Under the pieces are notes generated by a model that worked only from the letters and a program-made list of their open reading frames with translations, was not told the DNA's origin and did no database searches. From positions 124,001-188,000 of the forward strand of contig OZ244857.1 of NCBI GenBank assembly GCA_965220935.1: a stretch of 64,000 bases of DNA. The letters are read 5' to 3'. The stretch is from Bin80 sp965220935 (GTDB taxonomy: Bacteria > Bacteroidota > Rhodothermia > Rhodothermales > Bin80). Positions 8,956 through 17,900 of this stretch are shown one piece after another (position 1 is the first letter of the stretch; each line of letters starts with the position of its first letter). The position numbers and the translations under genes are program-made.

Positions 8956-11900
8956 ATGTCGTTTAGCCGATCTTTTTTGCTTCAATTTGTTATATTGTGG
9001 ATGCTCGTGGTCGGGGTTGCTGGTGCGCAGACGGGGTCTGATTTCGCTGTGGATGGTTCAGTCGTTGGGGATTCCGAATCTACCCCCCCCCATTTTTTAA
9101 ATGAACCCCTCGAGTTTTTGGATGATGGGGCAACGTCCGTTGACTGGCATGTAGATCCAAGCGAGAACGTGCTTTCAACGATAGAGGCCGTGGATTCTTC
9201 CCCGCGAGCCGCCATTCCCCAGAGCGCTACTCCCGATCCGCCATTAAATGTGAGCGTCACGGTGGAGGCGTTTCTTATACACGAAATTATGTGGGATCGG
9301 TATACGCAATCACGTCTCAACAACAGCACCTTCAAGGAGTTCATCGTTGAGCGGTCGTCCGACAACACCAATTGGTCGGTGATCGGGAGGGTGAGTGGGA
9401 ATATCCGTAATACAGAGTTTAGAGATGTCAGCGACCGGCTCACGCCGAGCACTACCTTTTACTACCGTGTGAAGGTGGCCAACACCAATGATGAGGTCAG
9501 CGGGCCGTCCAATGTGAGCAGTGTGACCGCGATCGTGCGCGATAATACGGCCATTGCTACGGGCGTCACCGCAACCAAGCAAAGTGGCACCTCCATTCAG
9601 GTCTCATGGACGGCCCCGTCCGAAGTGACTGGGGTTATTGAATACCAAGTACTTCAAACGAACGACCAAGGAGATTCATATCGTAGCTACGCTTTATCTT
9701 CCCAAAACCCACAAACCTTCACGGGCCTGGCCGAGAACACCTGCTATGGGTTTCGGGTCCGGCTTGTGGATAGTTCGGTTTATACCTATTACCACCTCTC
9801 CGACGCGGCGTATGCGACGACGGGGACGGTCACGGCTCCGGCGGCCCCAACGGGCTTGACGGCCACAGGCACGGGGACGACCTTCAATTTGAGTTGGACA
9901 GCGCCGGCATCTGACAAGTGCAGCGCGATCACGGGCTATCAGATCCAGGAGCGCGCCAGTAGCAGCGATACGTGGAGTGATGTCGCAGCCGACACGGGCG
10001 ATGACGCGGTGACCTACGACCATACGGGTCAGACGATTGCGACGAGCCGCCAGTACCGGGTGCGGGCGAAGAATTCGATGGGCTTTGGCGCGTGGTCCGA
10101 TGCGTTCACCACCATGGCCGCGGCCACCATGCCCCCGGATGCGCCCACCGGATTGGCCAATACCACTGCAAATCAGCGGTATCATCGGGTTGACCTTGAA
10201 TGGAATGCCTATCCCGATGCGAGTCTCAATGGCGGGACGTTCCAAAAATACATCATTGAGTTCTCGGACAACTTCTCCGACTGGTCGGTGGCCGGGGAGG
10301 TGACGTCTCAAGCGCAGACGTCTTTTAATCACTTTAGCGATCTTTTGACGCCGGGCAAGGATTTTTACTACCGCGTCAGAGCCGTGAACACCAACGATCA
10401 ACAAAGCGCGCCGTCCGGCACCATCACCGTGACCGCGTTGGCCCGCAGTGGGCCGGGCATTCCCACAGGAGTGACGGCGACCAGGGTCAGTGGCACCTCC
10501 ATCAAGGTAGATTGGACGGCCCCCACCGATGTGGATGCGGTCAGCTTCTACTTTCCTTTGGTAACCACCGATAATGGCGATTCATGGACCACGATCGAGA
10601 ATCTTGTTACCGGCAACACCACCACCAATACCTATACGGGTTTGGAGGAAGACACCTGCTATGGGTTTCGGTTGTATTCGTTTTATTTGTCGGGGAGTGA
10701 TTTTGCGAATAGCCATTTATCGGACGCGGGGTATGTGACGACGGCCGCGGCATTGGAAAAGCCGGGAGCGCCGACGGATCTGGCGATCAACTCCGATGGG
10801 ACCAATACCTTTAATCTCTCCTGGTCAGCGCCGGCCGACAAGTGCGCAGCGGTGACGGGGTATAGAGTGGAGGATTCCCCAACTGGAGCAGACGGGTCTT
10901 GGAACGCAGTGGCCGGCAATACCGGCAGTGATGACCCAGCGTATGCGCATACGAGTCAGACGTTGAGCGAAGCGCGTTGGTACCGGGTGGCGGCCCGCAA
11001 CTCGGCGGGGCGCGGAGCGTGGTCGGAGCCGGTTAGTACGGTGCCGGATGCGCCGACGGGGTTACAGGTTGCGGACACGCGGTATCATACCGTGAACTTG
11101 CAATGGGATTTTCCGGCCCGGTCCACGCTTGGCAGTAGCGCGTACCAAAAGTATATCATTGAATGGTCCACCGACCAGAGCACCTGGTCACAGGTGGCCG
11201 AACATATCGATGATGAGTTTGCGGGGTATCTCCATACCAGTAGCCGCTTAACGCCGGGCGATGACTTTTATTACCGGGTGAAGGTGGTCAACACCGATGA
11301 TCAGGTGAGTCCGCCTTCGGCGCCGGTGACCGTCACGGCGGTGGCCCGCAGTGGGCTGCGCATTCCGACGGGGGTGACGGCCACCCGGCAAAGTAACACC
11401 TCGATTCGGGTGGCCTGGACGGCGGCGACCGATTTTCCAGATGGCGAAACCCCCAACCGGTACTTTGTCTACCAGACCGACAATGGCGGCGATCTCTGGA
11501 GCACTAGCTTTCCAAGATTAGTCACGACCAACGCAAGTCTGGATGTGACGGATTTAGAGGCCACTACGTGTTATGGCTTTCGGGTCTCGCATCAGACGCG
11601 TGACTTTGACAACAGCCACTTATCGGATGCGGCGTATGCAAGTACAGGGACGGTGGCCGTGCTCGGGGCCCCGACCGCCCCTTCGGCCACCAGTGACGGC
11701 ACCAGCACGATCACCCTATCGTGGACCGCGCCAACGGTTCCGGACCTATGTAGTGCGATTACCGGCTATCAAATTCAGCAGCGTGTCACGGGTGGCACCT
11801 GGGAAGATGTGGCGGGCAATACCGGTAGTGATGCCACCACGTATGATCATACCTCTCAGACGTTGACCACGGTGCGCCAGTATCAGGTGCGGGCGATCAA

Positions 11901-14900
11901 TGCGGGGGGCAGCGGCGCCTGGTCTGCGGCGGTCACAGCCGGGATGAACGCGGAGCCCGGTGCGCCGCAGAACCTGGTAGCGACCGCCAGCGGCACCACG
12001 TCCATTGACCTTACGTGGGATGCCCCTGCCAGCGACGGGGGCGCCGCGATCACGAGCTACCGCGTGCAGGTCTCCACCGATGGCAGTAGTTATACGAATG
12101 TCAGCCCAGCGCATACGGGCACGACGCGCACCTACAATAGTACGGGTTTGACGGCAAACACCCAATATTATTACAGGGTCTATGCCACGAACTCGGTGGG
12201 CGAGGGGAGTGCCAGTAGCAGTGCGAATGCGACGACGCGGACGCCGCCAACTGTGCCTCAGAATTTCAGGAGCATGTCGGTGCAGTATCACACGGTGACG
12301 TTGGCGTGGGATCCGGTCACAGGCTCCAGTTTAGGCACCGATGAGACCTTGAAGCACTATGTGGTAGAGTTTTCGACCGATAACAGCACATGGTCCACAT
12401 TCAGCGAATCCGTCAATGCGACCGCTGTACACACCACGGATCTTCTGGTCCCTGGCAGGCAGCTTTACTACCGGGTACGGACGGTCAACAGCAACGATGA
12501 TGCGAGCACCAATTCAGAGGTAGTGACCGTCACGGCGGTGGCACGCAGTGGCTGGGGCACGCCCACCGCTGTGACGGCCACCAAAGTGGATGGCGATTCC
12601 ATTGATGTCGCGTGGACCGCGCCCACGGATCTTCCCAGTGGGCGATTCCTCAATAGGTATATCGTCTTGCAAACCACCAACGATGGACAGCAGTGGGTGG
12701 GTACCGGCGGATTTACCTTCACGGCAACCCCGCAAACGACCCCGCCCGCCACGATGGTGGGGATCGGAGGTCTGGATGCGGATACGTGTTATGGGTTCCG
12801 GGTCTTTTCCACATCCGCCGCTGACCCGTCCAATACCAGTGATCTGTCGGATCCCGCGTATGCGACCACGGGGACGATCACGAGTGCGCCGGGGATGCCG
12901 ACCGGCCTGACCGCCACGGCCAATGGCCCCACCGCGATTGATCTAGCTTGGACCGCGCCCAGTGGGAGCAACAAGTGTAATATCTCGGGGTATCAGATTG
13001 AGTGGTCGGCCGATGGCAATGCGCCCTGGAACAATGTGGTTGCCAATACGACGGCGACGACCTACACGGACATGGGCCTGACCGCCGGCACCACGCGCCA
13101 TTACCGGGTCACGGCGATCAACAGCGCGGGCACCGGGAGTGCCAGTACGAGTGATGATGCGACCACCGGCGCGGCAGTTCGGCCCACGGCGCCGCTGAAT
13201 TTGGTGGCCACCCCCAGCGGGCGCACGGTCATTAATCTTATGTGGGATCTGCCAAGTAGCACCGGGGGCAGTGCGATTACGGGGTACCGGGTGCAGTGGT
13301 CGGCCAGTGGGACCGGGAGCTGGGCTGATGTCAGTCCGGCCCACAGTGGCACGACGCGCACCTACAGCGATACCGGATTAGACCCCAATACCACGCGGCA
13401 CTACCGGGTCTATGCCAGTACCAGTGCGGGCGAGAGCCTGGCCCCATCCAATACCGATGATGCGACCACGGCAATGCGCATGGCTCCGGGGGCACCGACC
13501 GGGGTGACGGTCACGGCCTCGGGGCGCACGATTCTGCTGGTCTCCTGGACGGCGCCGGCCGATGACGGGGGCCGCGCGATCACCGGCTATAAGATTGAGG
13601 TCTCTACCGATGGGACGAATTACGACGATGAAGTGGCCAATACCATGTCAACCGCCACAAGCTACATTGATCGGGGCTTAAGTGCGGGAGATACGCGGCA
13701 CTACCGGGTGAGTGCGATCAGCAGTGAGGGCACTGGCAGTGCGTCCACCGCTGGGATGGGCACCACGGCAGCGAGCAGTGTGATGGCGGTGCCGAGCGAT
13801 CCGACGGGCCTCGCGGCGACCCCGAGCGGGCGCACGCTGATTGTGCTGAGTTGGACCGCGCCCAGTAACACGGGGGGCAGTGCGATTACGGGCTATCAGA
13901 TTGAGTGGTCCGCGGATGGGACCAGTAATTGGGCCGATGTGGAAGATGACACAGAAAGTACGGCGACCACCTATAGAGATCGGGGCCTCGCTGCGGGGGT
14001 GACACGGCACTACCGGGTGAGCGCGATCAACACCACGGGCACGGGCACCTATTCGACGAGTGCCACAGCGACGACCGTCGATGGCAGTACCAATACGATT
14101 CCCAGTGATCCGACGGCATTGACCGCGACCCCCGATGGGCCGACCGAGATTGATCTATCCTGGACAGCTCCGGCCAATAATGGGGGTAGCGCGATCACCG
14201 GCTACCGGGTGCTCTTCAGCAGCGATGGCACGACGTTTAACGATCTTGAAGACGACACCGAAAGTACCACGACGTCGTTTAGCGATACCGGGCTGTTGGG
14301 GGGTGTCACGCGCACTTATCAGGTGCGGGCGATCAACGCGCAGGGGCAGAGTCTGGTGTCCAATATCGCGAGTGCGACGACTGCAGCGGCGACGGTGCCA
14401 GGCAATCCGACGAGTTTGGCGGTCGCGGCCGATGGGCCGATGGAAATGGATCTCACTTGGAGTGCCCCTGCCAACAATGGGGGCGCGGTGATTAGTGGCT
14501 ACCGCGTGGATGTTTCGGAAACCGCCCTCACAGGCCCGTGGACGAATTTGGTGGTGAGCCAGACGGGAACCACCTACACGCACACAGGCCGCAGTGCATC
14601 GACGACCTATTATTACCGGGTGCAGGCGATCAACAGTGTGGGCAATAGTAGTGGGGCGACTGCGAGTGGTCAGACCGCCGCGCCGACCTTGCCAGGGGCG
14701 CCGACCAGCCCCGGGGCTACCCCTGATGGGCCGACGCGGATGGATCTATCTTGGACCGCGCCCACCAACACCGGCGGAGTTGACATTACAGGCTACAGAA
14801 TTGAGGTGGGCGGCGCCGGGAACTGGACACAGCTGGTGGCGAGTCATCCCACGACGAGTTATACGCATATGGGCTTAACGGCGGTGACGCGCTACGATTA

Positions 14901-17900
14901 TCAGGTCTTTGCGATCAACAGCGTGGGGCGGGGCCCGGCGTCTGCTGCCTTTAATGCGACGACCCCTGTGGCGGTGGTGCCGACGGTGCCCACGTCGCTC
15001 GCCGCGACCGCCAGTGGGCCGACGATCGTGAATCTGAGCTGGGCGGCCCCCGACAATAATGGTGGGGCAATGATTAGTGGCTACCGCGTGGAGGGGTCCA
15101 CGAGCTCTGCGGGCCCGTGGACGGTGTTGGCGATGAGCCAGACGGCAACGACCTACAGCCATACCGGGCGCCGGGCCGCCACCCCGTACTATTACCAGGT
15201 GCGGGCGCTCAACTCGGCCGGCATGGGGGCGATTGGCACAGTGAATGCCACGACGGGGGCAGCGACGGTGCCCGGGGCGCCGGCGTCCATTCAGGTGCAG
15301 CCGCATGGGCGCACGGTCCTAGAAATCTCTTGGCAGCCGCCCACCAATACCGGCGGGATAGATCTATCGGGCTATGACGTGCAGTGGTCGCCCACAGGGA
15401 CGGGCAATTGGATTGCGCTGACGGCCGAGGGTACGATGGCCGTCCATACGCAGCTGAGGGCCAATTTCCTGGTCTACTACCGGGTCCGGGCGCGCAACAC
15501 TGTGGGGCCCGGCCCATGGGCAACGGCCAATGGGCGCACCGCCAATAACGTGAATTCGGCGGTGACCAGTCCGCCGCAATCGTTGACCGCCACCGCCAGT
15601 GGGCGCACGTTGATTGAGCTCTCGTGGGCCGCGCCCAGCAATACCGGGGGCGCACAGGTGTCGGGCTATCGGATTGAGGTCTTGACCGGCAGCACCTGGG
15701 GCAACCTGATCGCCAATACGGGCTCCACGGTGACGCGCTATCGCCATCGGGGCTTAACCGCAGGGGCGGCGCGGCGCTACCGGGTGCGGGCGATCAACAG
15801 CCAGGGGGCGAGCTGGCCGTCGATGGCCGCGAGTGCGACCACCGCCAGTGGCACCAGCGTGCCCAGTGATCCGCTGAATTTGACGGCCACCGTCAGTGGG
15901 CAGACGGCGATCAATCTATCTTGGAGTGCGCCGGCCGACAACGGGGGTGCGACGGTGACGGGCTATAAGATTGAGCGCTCCAATGATGGGATGAGCGGAT
16001 GGAGTGCCATCGTTGCCAGCCAGACCGCGACCAGCTACAGCGATACGGGCCTGCCCGCGAATGTGACGCGTCACTACCGGGTGCGGGCGGTTAACGGCCA
16101 GGGCGAGAGCCTGCCGTCCAACGTGGCGAGCGCGACCACGGGGGCCACGTCGTCGGTGCCGGATGCGCCGACGAGTTTGCAGGCTACGGCGAACGGGCAG
16201 ACGCAGATTGATCTCTCGTGGACGGCCCCCCAAAATACCGGCGGCAGCGCGATCACCAGCTACCGCATCCAGGTCAGTACCGATGGCACCGCGTTTACCA
16301 ATCTGGTTACCAGTACAGGTAATTCGAAGACGACCTATAACCATACAGGACTTGCGCTTAGCACCACTAGGCACTACCGGGTCTATGCGATCAACGTCAA
16401 TGGCGAGAGCGCGAGCCCGTCAAATGTTGCGACAGCGACCACGCAGGGGGTCGTGGCGCCGGGGGCACCGACAGCACTGAGCGTGACCGCGTCGGGGCGC
16501 ACGATTCTTGCATTAAGCTGGACAGCGCCAAGTAACAATGGGGGTGCACAAGTGAGCGGCTATCAGATTGAGTGGTCGGCCAATGGGGCCAGTAACTGGC
16601 AAGATGTGGTGGCCAATACCGAAACGACCCAGACCAGCTACTTAGATCGGAGCCTTACCGCTGCAACGACGCGCCACTACCGCATCCGTGCAAGAAATAG
16701 TCAGGGCCCAGGCGATCCGAGTCCGGTAGAGATGGGCACGACCGTGAATGCGACAACCATGACCGTGCCGAGTGATCCGACGAGTGTAACGGCGACCCCG
16801 AGCGGGCGCACCTTGATTCAGCTGAGTTGGGCCGCGCCCGCCGATAATGGGGGCAGCAGTGTGACCGGGTACCGGGTGGAGTGGTCGGCCGATGGGAGCA
16901 CGGGGTGGGCGGATGTGATTGCCAACACCACGGCGACCACCTATAGAGACCGGGGCTTAAGTCCTGCCACGACGCGCCATTACCGCATCCGTGCCATCAA
17001 TGCGCAAAACACGGGGAGCCCGTCCACGATTGCGATGGCGACGACCGTGGATGGGAGCAGTGACGCGGTGCCTAGTGATCCGACGGGTCTCACGGCGACG
17101 GCCAGTGGGCAGGCGATTGCTTTGGCATGGGAGGCGCCGGCCAATAGTGGCAGTGCCTCGGTGACGGGGTATCGGATCGAGTGGTCGGCCGATGGGAATG
17201 ATCCATGGACCAATGTGTCCCCTGCACACACGGGAACCGAGCGCACCTATACCGACATGAGTGTCGCGCCCAGTACCACGCGCCATTACCGGGTCACGGC
17301 CACCAATAATATTGGTGAGAGTTTACCTTCGCTGCCAGCGATGGCCACTTCGGGCGCAGCGACAGCGCCTGGCTCGCCGACCGCTCTGACGGCGACGGCC
17401 AATGGGCAGACGCAGATTGATCTCACCTGGACCGCCCCCCAAAATACCGGTGGTAGTGCGATTACGGGCTACCAGGTGCAGTGGTCGGCCAATGGAACCG
17501 ATAGCTGGGCCGGTGTCTCTCCTGCGCACAGTGGGACGGATCCGAGCTACAGCGATCAGGGGCTCACGCGTGGCACGACGCGCTATTACCGGGTGCGGGC
17601 CATGAACGATGTAGACCAAGGCACATGGTCAACGGTCGTCAGTGCGACCACGGTGACGGTTCCGGGCGCGCCGACCGCCCTACGGGCCACAGCATCGGCG
17701 ACATCAATCACCCTAACCTGGGGGGCCCCGACCAGTAATGGGGGCGCACAGGTGTCCGGCTATATGATTGAGGGGTCTAACGATGGAAACGCTTGGAGTG
17801 AGCTGGTGGCCCGTCAGACGCAGCGGACCTATACCGAGGGTAACCTAGCCGCCAATGTGACGCGCCATTACCGGGTCGCTGCGATCAACACCGCCGGAAA

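Noticed and set aside
9694..10404. Long opposite-strand frames within the FnIII gene
   Set aside because: GC-rich codon bias makes antisense frames open; their Arg-rich products show no family features.
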